From assembly GCA_937901435.1 (NCBI GenBank), contig CALGTJ010000253.1, positions 1 through 12,409 of the forward strand: a stretch of DNA of 12,409 bases, read 5' to 3'. This DNA is from an uncultured Rhodobacter sp. (lineage in GTDB: Bacteria; Pseudomonadota; Alphaproteobacteria; Rhodobacterales; Rhodobacteraceae). Positions 1 to 7,040 of this stretch are shown piece by piece. A model generated the notes under the pieces. That model was not told the origin of the DNA and did not search any database. It was given only the letters and a program-made list of their open reading frames with translations. The position numbers and the translations under genes are program-made. Within the stretch, counting starts at the first letter, position 1; the number at the start of each line of letters is the position of its first letter.

Positions 1-1838
1 CTCTGACGCGGGCCGAGACCTATGGCCCTCTGCGCGATCTCGAGGCTTTGGTGGATGAGTATTTTGAGGCTGCGGGCGTTGATCCGCGTCGCATCGCCCA
101 TCTGCGCCGCGAGATCCTGTCTTTGACGGCCACCACGGGGTTAGATCTTGATGTCGGGATGACGGGCCGGGACGAGGACACCGATCTGGCCAAACTGGAC
201 GCCTATCTGTGCGAGTTGAAAGAGGCGCAGATCAGGGATGGTTTACACATCTTTGGGCAGTCGCCTGTTGGTGTTTTGGAACGGGATCTGACGCTGGCCC
301 TTCTCCGCGTGCCACGTGGCGTCGGGCGCGGAGCAGATGCGTCGTTGATCCGTGCCTTGGCGGGTGATTTTGGGATGGTCTTTGATCCGCTGGATGTGGA
401 TATGGCAAGCCTTTGGAAGGGTGCAAAGCCTGGCGATCTGGTCGCTGTCAGTGACGATCTCTGGCGCACTGCGGGCGATGCTGTCGAACGGTTGGAACTG
501 TTCGCGTTGAGTTTGCTGGATGGCGCTGTGATCGCTCCGGGAGAGGCAAGTGCCGCTGTGTTGCACTATGCCACGACGGACTTGCGGCCTGTTCTGCGCA
601 GGTGTGGAGAGATGGAGGGCGCGGGCCTTCTCACCGCCCTTGCAGGGCACTTCGTCGCCCCGGGGCCATCCGGCGCGCCAACGCGCGGACGGCCCGACAC
701 GCTGCCAACCGGGCGCAATTTTTATAGCGTGGACAGTCGCGCGGTGCCGACGCCCACCGCTTGGGCCTTGGGGTGGAAGTCAGCAAACCTATTAATCGAC
801 AAGCACTTGCAGATCCACGGTGACTGGCCGCGCACCATGCTGCTGACCGCGTGGGGCACCGCGAATATGCGCACCGGGGGCGATGACATTGCGCAATGCC
901 TTGCGCTGATGGGGGTCAAGCCGCAATGGGATAGCGCGAACCGGCGGGTCACCGGATTCGAGGTCATCCCGCACACGGCCCTCGGGCGGCCCCGCGTAGA
1001 TGTGACCCTGCGGGTGTCCGGCTTTTTCCGCGATGCTTTCCCACAGCAGATGGCCTTGGTTGATAGCGCTGCGCGCGCTGTGATGGCTCTGGACGAGCCT
1101 GAGGATGTGAACCCCGCAGCCAAGCGCGCCCGTGATGAAGGATCTACGTTGCGGGTTTTCGGGTCCAAACCCGGTGCCTATGGCGCGGGCTTGCAGGCGA
1201 TGATTGATGAGCGGCTTTGGGCGAATAAGGCCGATCTGGCCGCCGCTTATCTGGAGTGGGGCAGCTATGGCTATGGCGCGGGGGCCGAGGGCGCGCAGAA
1301 CACAGAGGCGTTCAAAGCGCGGTTGAGCCAGACTGAGGCCATCGTGCAAAATCAGGACAACCGAGAGCATGATCTGCTGGATTCCGACGATTATTACCAG
1401 TTCGAGGGTGGTGCGGCGGCTGCGGTGGCAACGCTTCAGGGTCGCGACAGGCCGATTTACCACAACGACCATTCCCGACCGGAACGCCCGGTCATTCGCA
1501 CGTTAGAGGATGAGATCGGGCGGGTCGTGCGGTCTCGTGTGGTCAATCCCAAGTGGATCGACGGGGTCAAACGGCACGGCTACAAGGGCGCATTCGAGAT
1601 CGCCGCGACCGTCGATTACATGTTTGCCTTTGCGGCCACCACGGGCGCGGTGAAAAGCCACCACTTTGATCTGGTGCATACCGCTTTCCTCGAAGACGAC
1701 GACACGCGCGAATTTATCGCAACCCATAATGCCCCGGCCCTGCGCGAAATCGCTCAGCGGCTGAGCGAAGCGATGGATCGCGGGCTTTGGGTGCCAAAGT
1801 CAAACTCGGCCCGCGCGTTGATCGAGAGGCTGCTATGA
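1..1838 (+). CDS. cobN: Cobaltochelatase subunit CobN, C-terminal half (5' truncated by window edge)
   Basis: Large substrate-binding subunit of the ATP-dependent aerobic cobaltochelatase (CobN with CobS and CobT), which inserts cobalt into hydrogenobyrinic acid a,c-diamide in the cytoplasm. The reading frame is open from the first full codon at position 3 and reads LTRAETYGPLRDLEALVDEY without a break. The TTG at 48 is therefore internal and the real start lies upstream of the window. About 611 residues are visible, roughly half of a typical CobN of 1,100-1,270 residues. Recognisable CobN/BchH-superfamily blocks are LPTGRNFYSVDSRA (around 700-745) and the C-terminal stretch from RPVIRTLEDEIGRVVRSRVV through NPKWIDGVKRHGYKGAFEIA (around 1485-1610). 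CobN rather than Mg-chelatase BchH is supported by cobO about 1 kb downstream. The stop TGA overlaps the start of the acetyltransferase gene (ATGA). No premature stop or frameshift is seen. Confidence 0.95.
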   Translation, partial: LTRAETYGPLRDLEALVDEYFEAAGVDPRRIAHLRREILSLTATTGLDLDVGMTGRDEDTDLAKLDAYLCELKEAQIRDGLHIFGQSPVGVLERDLTLALLRVPRGVGRGADASLIRALAGDFGMVFDPLDVDMASLWKGAKPGDLVAVSDDLWRTAGDAVERLELFALSLLDGAVIAPGEASAAVLHYATTDLRPVLRRCGEMEGAGLLTALAGHFVAPGPSGAPTRGRPDTLPTGRNFYSVDSRAVPTPTAWALGWKSANLLIDKHLQIHGDWPRTMLLTAWGTANMRTGGDDIAQCLALMGVKPQWDSANRRVTGFEVIPHTALGRPRVDVTLRVSGFFRDAFPQQMALVDSAARAVMALDEPEDVNPAAKRARDEGSTLRVFGSKPGAYGAGLQAMIDERLWANKADLAAAYLEWGSYGYGAGAEGAQNTEAFKARLSQTEAIVQNQDNREHDLLDSDDYYQFEGGAAAAVATLQGRDRPIYHNDHSRPERPVIRTLEDEIGRVVRSRVVNPKWIDGVKRHGYKGAFEIAATVDYMFAFAATTGAVKSHHFDLVHTAFLEDDDTREFIATHNAPALREIAQRLSEAMDRGLWVPKSNSARALIERLL

Positions 1839-2293
1839 CGCCAAGGCTATTACGTGCAGAAGAGGGGCGGCTTTCCGAGGCCCTGCGGGTGATCCAAGTC
1901 GCCTTTGCAGAACATGACGGAAGCGTCGACCCTCCGTCTTCGATGCACCGTCTGACTCTCACGGATCTGGAAGCCCCCGGCAAAGAGGTTTGGTCTCTTG
2001 GGCCGGAACCGCGCGCGGTGGTTGTTCTAACGCCTCAATCCGGGGCGCTCTACCTGGGCAAGCTTGCCGTCCTGCCAGAGTATCGCGGTCATGGGCTATC
2101 GCGTATCCTTGTAGAACATGCCGCGAAACGGGCGATGCAGCTGGGGCTAAGCTATCTCGTGCTTGAGACGCGGATCGAGCTGATTGACAACCATGCGGCC
2201 TTTGCCAAGATGGGCTTTGTCAAGATTACCGAGACGGCACACCCCGGTTACGGCCGACCAACCTCGATCAAGATGCAGCGGGCCCTCTCTTAA
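1835..2293 (+). CDS. GNAT-family N-acetyltransferase
   Basis: A 152-residue single-domain acetyltransferase of the GNAT fold, which transfers an acetyl group from acetyl-CoA to an amine. The substrate cannot be read from the sequence. Motif A spans about residues 77-97 and contains KLAVLPEYRGHGLS: the pyrophosphate-binding R-x-x-G-x-G/A loop is R84-G85-H86-G87-L88-S89, with Ser at the usual Gly/Ala position. Motif B follows as NHAAFAKMGF (119-128). The ATG at 1835 is chosen because it forms an ATGA overlap with the cobN stop and has GAGAGG five bases upstream. A longer frame opens at 1787 but lies inside cobN. Translation is probably coupled to cobN. A role in cobalamin synthesis is not implied by the fold. 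The TAA stop shares the palindrome TTAA with the stop of the convergent lipoprotein gene. Confidence 0.85.
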   Translation: MTPRLLRAEEGRLSEALRVIQVAFAEHDGSVDPPSSMHRLTLTDLEAPGKEVWSLGPEPRAVVVLTPQSGALYLGKLAVLPEYRGHGLSRILVEHAAKRAMQLGLSYLVLETRIELIDNHAAFAKMGFVKITETAHPGYGRPTSIKMQRALS

Positions 2294-2721
2294 GGCGCGA
2301 TCAGACAATCAATGTCAAACACGCCATCGCCACCAATCCCGCCCACCTCATAAGCCGTGCAACTGAGCCTCTTTGGACGAATAGGGCGCAACGCCTCATC
2401 CGCGCCGGGACAGGCGATGTCAGAGACAATAATATTCGTATCATCCCGCACAGATCGCGGCAGCACGGCACAGCCGCTGGTGGTTTCTATCGCTTTGACG
2501 GCCTTTAGAATAATCTCTCGCCGTGTCGGGGCCCATTCCGCATTGGTGCGGATCACCTCGGCCTCGTAACGCGTATGCCTGACCGAGAAATCAGACCCGT
2601 CCACAGTCAGCTTTTTCGCCGGAATATCGGAAAACGCCATGCTGGGGCTGTCACAGGCGGACAGCCCCAGCATGGCGAAACAGAGGACGCAGGTCCACCA
2701 GAGAGGCATGTTGATACGCAT
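2290..2721 (-). CDS. Small predicted lipoprotein, function unknown
   Basis: A 143-residue protein beginning MRINMPLWWTCVLCF, with hydrophobic residues 6-20 and a lipobox LSAC (20-23). It should be a type II signal peptidase substrate lipidated on Cys23 and anchored in the inner or outer membrane. The mature part is small and soluble-looking, with four further cysteines (84, 104, 121, 139) that could form two disulfides in the periplasm. I recognise the general pattern of small Rhodobacteraceae lipoproteins with a VDGSDFSV-like beta-strand segment, but no characterised family. The ATG at 2721 is chosen because it places the lipobox at a normal distance. The frame stays open to 2886, but a start at 2763 has its purine-rich stretch touching the ATG, and a start at 2886 would run through the cobO leader. 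Only a weak AGAG precedes 2721. Its 5' end holds a strong hairpin (2635-2677). Confidence 0.72.
   Translation of the reverse strand: MRINMPLWWTCVLCFAMLGLSACDSPSMAFSDIPAKKLTVDGSDFSVRHTRYEAEVIRTNAEWAPTRREIILKAVKAIETTSGCAVLPRSVRDDTNIIVSDIACPGADEALRPIRPKRLSCTAYEVGGIGGDGVFDIDCLIAP
2635..2677 (-). repeat. Perfect 18-bp inverted repeat inside the lipoprotein gene, terminator-like
   Basis: The arms 2635-2652 and 2660-2677 are exact reverse complements (left arm CGCCATGCTGGGGCTGTC) around a 7-nt loop, ACAGGCG. On the coding (minus) strand the hairpin is followed directly by TTTT (2634-2631). This gives the GC-stem-plus-T-run layout of an intrinsic terminator or attenuator, although the T run is short. 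It encodes roughly residues 15-29 of the lipoprotein: the end of the signal peptide, the lipobox and the first mature residues. It could damp transcription or translation of the gene, or be a quasipalindrome perfected by template switching. The symmetry is seen directly; any function is inferred. Confidence 0.7.
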
Positions 2722-2749
2722 AGAATTACTCTGCGCTGAGTCGGTTACC

Positions 2750-2765
2750 GGATGGTTAACCATCC
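2750..2765. promoter_or_regulatory. Perfect 16-bp palindrome in the lipoprotein/cobO divergent intergenic region; candidate operator
   Basis: GGATGGTTAACCATCC reads identically on both strands. It lies in the 110-bp gap (2722-2831) between two divergent starts, 28 bp upstream of the lipoprotein ATG and 66 bp upstream of the cobO ATG. A half-site-like GGTTACC (2743-2749) abuts it. Its size and position fit a dimeric repressor or activator site controlling one or both genes. No regulator gene is in the window to pair with it. I could not place a convincing -35/-10 pair for either gene: a TTGCGC at 2774 and ATGTAT/TATAGG at 2798-2806 are weak candidates for cobO. No B12 riboswitch-like structure is evident in this short leader. 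Confidence 0.5.
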
Positions 2766-2831
2766 TCTTGTGATTGCGCCTGAGGCAAAAACCACCCATG
2801 TATAGGGCCAAGCCCGCAGCGGAGGACCAAG

Positions 2832-3440
2832 ATGACCGACGACACCGAACGCCACGCGATGAAAATGGCCAAGAAGAAGGCCGCACGCGACAAGATCATG
2901 GCCACCAAGACCGACCAGAAGGGCCTGATCATCGTCCACACCGGCAAGGGCAAAGGCAAATCCACCGCCGGCTTTGGCATGATCTTTCGCCATATCGCTC
3001 ACGGGTTTCAATGCGCTGTCGTGCAGTTCATCAAGGGCGGCATGTCCACTGGCGAACGTGACCTGATCCTCGACAAATTCAGCGACACCTGCGCGTTTCA
3101 CACCATGGGCGAAGGCTTTACCTGGGAGACACAGGATAAATCCCGCGACACGGAAATGGCGCAGGCCGCGTGGGAAAAGGCCAAGGAATTGATCCGCGAC
3201 GAGGCCAACAAGATGGTCCTGCTGGACGAGATCAACATCGCCCTGCGCTATGACTACATCGACATCGCGGATGTGGTGGCGTTCCTGACGACCGAAAAGC
3301 CCCACATGACCCATGTGGTTCTGACAGGCCGCAATGCCAAGGAAGAGCTGATCGAGATTGCGGATCTGGTGACCGAGATGGAACTGGTGAAGCACCCCTT
3401 CCGGTCAGGCATCAAGGCGCAGATTGGGGTGGAGTTTTGA
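2832..3440 (+). CDS. cobO: Corrinoid (cob(I)yrinic acid a,c-diamide) adenosyltransferase CobO
   Basis: A 202-residue CobA/CobO/BtuR-type adenosyltransferase. It transfers the 5'-deoxyadenosyl group of ATP to the Co(I) corrinoid to form the upper ligand of adenosylcobalamin precursors, or to salvage imported corrinoids, in the cytoplasm. The P-loop is GKGKGKST (38-45), in the family's unusual reverse-orientation ATP-binding context VHTGKGKGKSTAGFG. The Walker-B-like strand is MVLLDEIN (128-135). The C terminus, KAQIGVEF, matches the AQ-x-G-(I/V)-E-F ending of the family. The lysine-rich N-terminal extension (residues 1-29) and the full length are normal for alphaproteobacterial CobO. The ATG is preceded by GGAGG (2821-2825) with six bases of spacing. 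It lies near cobN but is separated from it by the GNAT and lipoprotein genes, so it has its own promoter region. It ends 19 bases from the convergent ATPase gene with no clear terminator between them. Confidence 0.95.
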   Translation: MTDDTERHAMKMAKKKAARDKIMATKTDQKGLIIVHTGKGKGKSTAGFGMIFRHIAHGFQCAVVQFIKGGMSTGERDLILDKFSDTCAFHTMGEGFTWETQDKSRDTEMAQAAWEKAKELIRDEANKMVLLDEINIALRYDYIDIADVVAFLTTEKPHMTHVVLTGRNAKEELIEIADLVTEMELVKHPFRSGIKAQIGVEF

Positions 3441-3459
3441 CCAAAGGCTGCGGGCGCGC

Positions 3460-4200
3460 CTAAACCGACGCCGCCAGCAGTTGTTGCGAATAGGGATGCT
3501 GCGCCTGCATGGCGCGCAGGGCGGCGACGTCCATGATCTCGACGATTTCTCCGTCTTTCATCACCGCAAGGCGACCGCACATATGGCCCACCACGGACAG
3601 GTCGTGCGAAACCATGACGTAGGTCAGCCCATGCTCTGCCCGCAGATCCGTGAGCAGGTTGAGGATCTCGGCCTGCACAGATACATCCAACGCAGAGGTC
3701 GGTTCGTCCAACAGCAGGATACGCGGTTCAGGTGCAAGCGCGCGTGCGATGGCGACGCGCTGGCGTTGGCCCCCGGACAGTTGATGCGGATAGCGAAACC
3801 GAAAGTCGCGCCCTAAACCCACATCATCCAACAGCTTGACCACGCGCGCCTCGATATCGCTGAATCCATGCAGGTGTAGCGTCTCGCCCAGAACCTGATC
3901 CACCGAATGACGCGGATGCAGCGAGGCGTAGGGATCCTGAAACACCATCTGCACAGTCTTGTAGAACGATTTGGGGCGGCGTTTTGGAACTGGCTGACCG
4001 TTGACCTTGATCTGGCCATTCCATGTTGGGTTCAGCCCGACGATGGCGCGCAGAATGGTGGATTTGCCAGACCCGCTCTCCCCGACAATCCCGAAACTGT
4101 CGCCCTCGGCCACGTCGAAACTGGCGCTCTTTACCGCATCCACACGATCACGCCCGCCGCCGAACCAGACGTTCAGGTCTTTCACGGAAAGCATACTCAT
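3460..4200 (-). CDS. Peptide-type ABC transporter ATP-binding protein (DppF/OppF-like), last gene of the operon
   Basis: A 246-residue nucleotide-binding subunit that powers the adjacent permease pair. Motifs in order: Walker [10 protein letters not shown] (40-48), Q-loop Q88 in VFQDPYASLHP, signature LSGGQRQR (141-148), Walker [13 protein letters not shown] (161-172) and switch histidine H199 in VSHDLSVV. The QDPYASLHP and HPYSQQLL segments are typical of the Opp/Dpp ATPase group. The protein ends right after HPYSQQLLAASV, so it lacks the roughly 70-residue C-terminal extension with its Cys-containing motif found in E. coli DppF. The ATG at 4200 is chosen because it overlaps the preceding stop as ATGA. 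There is no clear Shine-Dalgarno sequence, so translation is probably coupled. An upstream extension to 4233 would lie within the partner gene and adds no domain. Confidence 0.92.
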   Translation of the reverse strand: MSMLSVKDLNVWFGGGRDRVDAVKSASFDVAEGDSFGIVGESGSGKSTILRAIVGLNPTWNGQIKVNGQPVPKRRPKSFYKTVQMVFQDPYASLHPRHSVDQVLGETLHLHGFSDIEARVVKLLDDVGLGRDFRFRYPHQLSGGQRQRVAIARALAPEPRILLLDEPTSALDVSVQAEILNLLTDLRAEHGLTYVMVSHDLSVVGHMCGRLAVMKDGEIVEIMDVAALRAMQAQHPYSQQLLAASV

Positions 4201-5051
4201 AGGCGCGCGCTCACACTTGGGGCCTTGGCCCATTCCGGGTCACGTTTCAGCACCTCTAACCTCTCTCGTGGGGCATCTAGACGAGGCAGAGAGTTCAGCA
4301 AGCCACGTGTATAGGGGTGTTTGGCGTCATGTAGTTTATCCGCATCGCAGACCTCGACGATGCGGCCGGAATACATGATCAGCACCCGGTCACAGAAATC
4401 CGCAACAAGGTTCAGGTCGTGGCTGATAAAGATCAGGCCCATACCGCGATCCTTGACCAGCGTGTCGATGATATCCAGCACCTGACGCTGCACCGACACA
4501 TCCAGCGCAGAGGTCGGTTCGTCCGCGATCAGGATTTCCGGGTTGGGGATCAGCATCATCGCGATCATGATCCGCTGGCCCATACCGCCGGACATTTCGT
4601 GTGGATAGGCCCGCATGACACGTTCCGGGTTGCGGATCGACACGGCCTCTAACATCTCCAGCGCCTTGGCATAGGCCACGGATTTGCTGGCTTTGTTGTG
4701 CAGGCGAAACGCCTCTATGATCTGCGCGCCGACGGTCATTACGGGGTTCAGCGAGAATTTGGGGTCCTGCATCACCATCGAAATCCGCTGCCCACGCACG
4801 TCGCGCATTTCGCGTTCGGTTTTCTGCATCAGGTCCACGCCTTCCAGCGAGATCTGATCAGCACTTACCATCCCCGGCGGGCTGATCAGGCGCAGGATCG
4901 CACGGCCCGTCATAGATTTGCCAGAGCCGCTTTCACCCACAATGCCGAGACGTTCACGCCCAAGGGTAAAGGACACGCCGCGCACGGCATCAAAGACACC
5001 TTGGCGGGTCGGGAATTTGACCCAGAGGTTTTCGACATCCAGCAGGGTCAT
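4197..5051 (-). CDS. Peptide-type ABC transporter ATP-binding protein (DppD/OppD-like)
   Basis: A 284-residue ATPase subunit that partners the second ATPase in a heterodimer. Walker A is GESGSGKSM (39-47), the Q-loop is [12 protein letters not shown] (92-103), the signature is MSGGMGQR (153-160), Walker B is [12 protein letters not shown] (173-184) and the switch histidine is H211 in ISHDLNLV. The signature carries Met in place of the usual Leu and Gly where Arg is common (SGGMRQR), so it is slightly degenerate. MIAMML after it is typical of DppD/OppD. The [15 protein letters not shown] motif is present, but the chain ends about 30 residues later without the usual Cys-rich C-terminal segment. 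The start overlaps the dppC-like stop as ATGA, with AAGGA about ten bases upstream. Confidence 0.93.
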   Translation of the reverse strand: MTLLDVENLWVKFPTRQGVFDAVRGVSFTLGRERLGIVGESGSGKSMTGRAILRLISPPGMVSADQISLEGVDLMQKTEREMRDVRGQRISMVMQDPKFSLNPVMTVGAQIIEAFRLHNKASKSVAYAKALEMLEAVSIRNPERVMRAYPHEMSGGMGQRIMIAMMLIPNPEILIADEPTSALDVSVQRQVLDIIDTLVKDRGMGLIFISHDLNLVADFCDRVLIMYSGRIVEVCDADKLHDAKHPYTRGLLNSLPRLDAPRERLEVLKRDPEWAKAPSVSARL

Positions 5052-5956
5052 TTTTCGCTATCCTTCGGGTCTAACACGTCGCGCAGGCCGTCTCCGAGCA
5101 GGTTGAAGGCCAGTGAAACGGTAAAGATCGCCATGCCCGGCACGGTCGCCACCCACCAATGGTCTAGGATGAACCGGCGCCCTTCGGAAATCATTGCGCC
5201 CCATTCCGGGCTGGGCGGTTGTGCGCCAAGACCAAGAAAGCCAAGGCCAGCAGCGGCAAGGATGATCCCGGCCATATCTAGCGTGACGCGCACAATCAGC
5301 GAGGAAATGCAAAGTGGCCAGATGTGTTTCGTGATGATCCGAAGCGCGCCCGCCCCTTGCAGGCGAATGGCACTGATGTAATCGGACGAGCGGATGGTCA
5401 GTGTTTCGGCGCGCGCGATGCGGGCATAGGGCGGCCAGGCGGTCAGCGAAATCGCCAGCACGGCGTTTTCGATCCCGGCGCCTAGAGCGGCTACGAAAGC
5501 CAGCGCAAGAACAAGGCGGGGAAAGGCCAGAAAGATATCGGTGATCCGCATCAGGATCTGATCAGTCCAGCCGCCCACATATCCCGCAACCGTGCCGACC
5601 AGCAGACCGGTGATCGGCGCAATCAGGGCGACGAGGCCCACGATATACAGCGTGATACGCGAGCCATAGATCAGACGGCTGAGGATATCGCGCCCTAGGC
5701 TGTCGGTGCCCAGCGGATGACCCTCTGACCAGAGCGGTTGCAGGCGGTTGCCCAGTTCTTGTGCATAAGGGTCGTGTGGCGCCAACAAGGGCGCGGCAAA
5801 GGCGATCAGCACCAGAATGATCAGAATCCACAGACCGATCATCGCCATCGTATTGCTGCGAAACGACAGCCAGCCTTTGTACAGCGCCGACATCTTGGCG
5901 TGACGGCGCGAGGTGGGCGTGTCGGTCAGTAGCCAGGACCGTAGGGTTTCCGCCAT
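5048..5956 (-). CDS. Peptide-type ABC transporter permease (DppC/OppC-like)
   Basis: A 302-residue inner-membrane permease of the BPD_transp_1 family. After a cytoplasmic N-terminal region (1-35) comes the first transmembrane segment (about 37-60). The characteristic periplasmic loop with LAPHDPYAQ (58-66) and HPLGTDSLGRDILSRL (80-95) follows, which marks the DppC type. Further membrane segments lie around 101-128, 141-160, 165-178, 215-240 and 270-290. The EAA-type coupling loop that docks on the ATPases is DYISAIRLQGAGALRIITKH (192-211). The ATG lies 25 bases after the preceding permease stop with GAGG upstream, and the stop overlaps the first ATPase gene. Length and architecture are normal for the family. 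Confidence 0.94.
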   Translation of the reverse strand: MAETLRSWLLTDTPTSRRHAKMSALYKGWLSFRSNTMAMIGLWILIILVLIAFAAPLLAPHDPYAQELGNRLQPLWSEGHPLGTDSLGRDILSRLIYGSRITLYIVGLVALIAPITGLLVGTVAGYVGGWTDQILMRITDIFLAFPRLVLALAFVAALGAGIENAVLAISLTAWPPYARIARAETLTIRSSDYISAIRLQGAGALRIITKHIWPLCISSLIVRVTLDMAGIILAAAGLGFLGLGAQPPSPEWGAMISEGRRFILDHWWVATVPGMAIFTVSLAFNLLGDGLRDVLDPKDSEK

Positions 5957-5981
5957 CTATGTCGCCTCTTTATTTCTCACG

Positions 5982-7040
5982 CTACTTAGCACGGGGATCG
6001 AAGACCTTGTACAGCAGGTCCGAGAAGATATTGAGCAGGATAAACACCAGCCCAACGACGACCGTTCCGCCAAGAACGGCGTTCATATCGGCACTCAGCA
6101 GGGCGGTGGTGATATAGCTGCCGATGCCCGGCCAGCTGAAGATGATCTCTGTCAGCACCGACCCTTCCAGCAACCCGGCATAGCTTAGCGCGATCACAGT
6201 GATCAGCTGCACCCGGATGTTCTTGAAGGCATGTCGCCATATGACGGCAGATTCGGACATGCCCTTGACCCGTGCGGTGATGATATATTCAGCGCTGAGT
6301 TGTTCCAGCATGAAAGACCGTGTCATGCGACTGATATAGGCCAGCGAGTAGTAGCCCAGCAGCGAGGCGGGCAGAACGATATGGCTAAGGGCGTCTTTGA
6401 ACACGTCCCAATTGCCATCCAGAATGCTGTCCACAAGGATCATGCCTGTTACGGACGGCACGATATCCACGTAAAAAATCCCGACACGACCCGGCCCTCC
6501 GACCCAGCCAAGGATGCCATAAAACACCAGCAGACCCATCAGACCCAGCCAAAAGATCGTCATCGAATAACCCACCAGCGCCACGACGCGGGCCAGTTGG
6601 TCGATCCACGACCCCCGACGCACAGCAGCCACAACGCCAAGCGGGATGCCCAGCACAATGCCGATCAAAACGCCCAGCGTGGCAAGTTCCAGCGTCGCGG
6701 GAAAGACCCGCGCGATGTCATCCGCCACAGGGCGGGCGGTCAGCAGGGATTTGCCAAAATCGCCGTGGATCACATCCCAGACGTAAATGCCAAATTGCAC
6801 GATCAGCGGACGGTCAAGGCCAAGCTCTGCATAGGCCTGATCATAGGTGGATTTGCTGGCCTGTTCCCCGACGATGGCCAACACCGGATCGATTGGCATC
6901 ACGCGACCAATGATGAAGGTGATGAACATCAACCCGAGCATGGTCACGATGATGGACCCAAGCGTCAGAAACGTCGCCCGGATCCAAAGTTCGAGAGGCG
7001 CCTTGTGGCGCCCCCCGCCGTTGTTATCGGCAAATGCCAT
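5982..7040 (-). CDS. Peptide-type ABC transporter permease (DppB/OppB-like)
   Basis: A 352-residue BPD_transp_1 permease, the partner of the DppC-like subunit. The N-terminal transmembrane segment is at about 22-45. It is followed by the DppB-type periplasmic region with AELGLDRPLIVQFGIYVWDV (71-90) and GDFGKSLLTARPV (93-105). Membrane segments follow around 117-141, 150-180, 193-206, 280-300 and 325-345. The coupling loop is EYIITARVKGMSESAVIWRH (251-270), and FSWPGIGSYI (301-310) is a strong family signature. The ATG follows the binding-protein stop codon with no gap (TAAATG), and I see no Shine-Dalgarno sequence in the preceding 15 bases. Translation probably depends on ribosomes finishing the upstream gene. 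The N-terminal tail (1-15) is polar and short. Confidence 0.94.
   Translation of the reverse strand: MAFADNNGGGRHKAPLELWIRATFLTLGSIIVTMLGLMFITFIIGRVMPIDPVLAIVGEQASKSTYDQAYAELGLDRPLIVQFGIYVWDVIHGDFGKSLLTARPVADDIARVFPATLELATLGVLIGIVLGIPLGVVAAVRRGSWIDQLARVVALVGYSMTIFWLGLMGLLVFYGILGWVGGPGRVGIFYVDIVPSVTGMILVDSILDGNWDVFKDALSHIVLPASLLGYYSLAYISRMTRSFMLEQLSAEYIITARVKGMSESAVIWRHAFKNIRVQLITVIALSYAGLLEGSVLTEIIFSWPGIGSYITTALLSADMNAVLGGTVVVGLVFILLNIFSDLLYKVFDPRAK

Noticed and set aside
792..1472. Minus-strand open frame of 226 codons within cobN
   Set aside because: It is a shadow of the conserved CobN coding strand; no ribosome-binding site or motif supports it.
2722..2831. Cobalamin riboswitch upstream of cobO
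   Set aside because: The 110-base gap is too short for a full adenosylcobalamin riboswitch, and I cannot find a B12-box-like segment or the nested helices.
2745..3395. Minus-strand open frame of 216 codons across cobO
   Set aside because: It is antisense to cobO, which has an intact P-loop and family C terminus. The frame has no start signal and no recognisable family.
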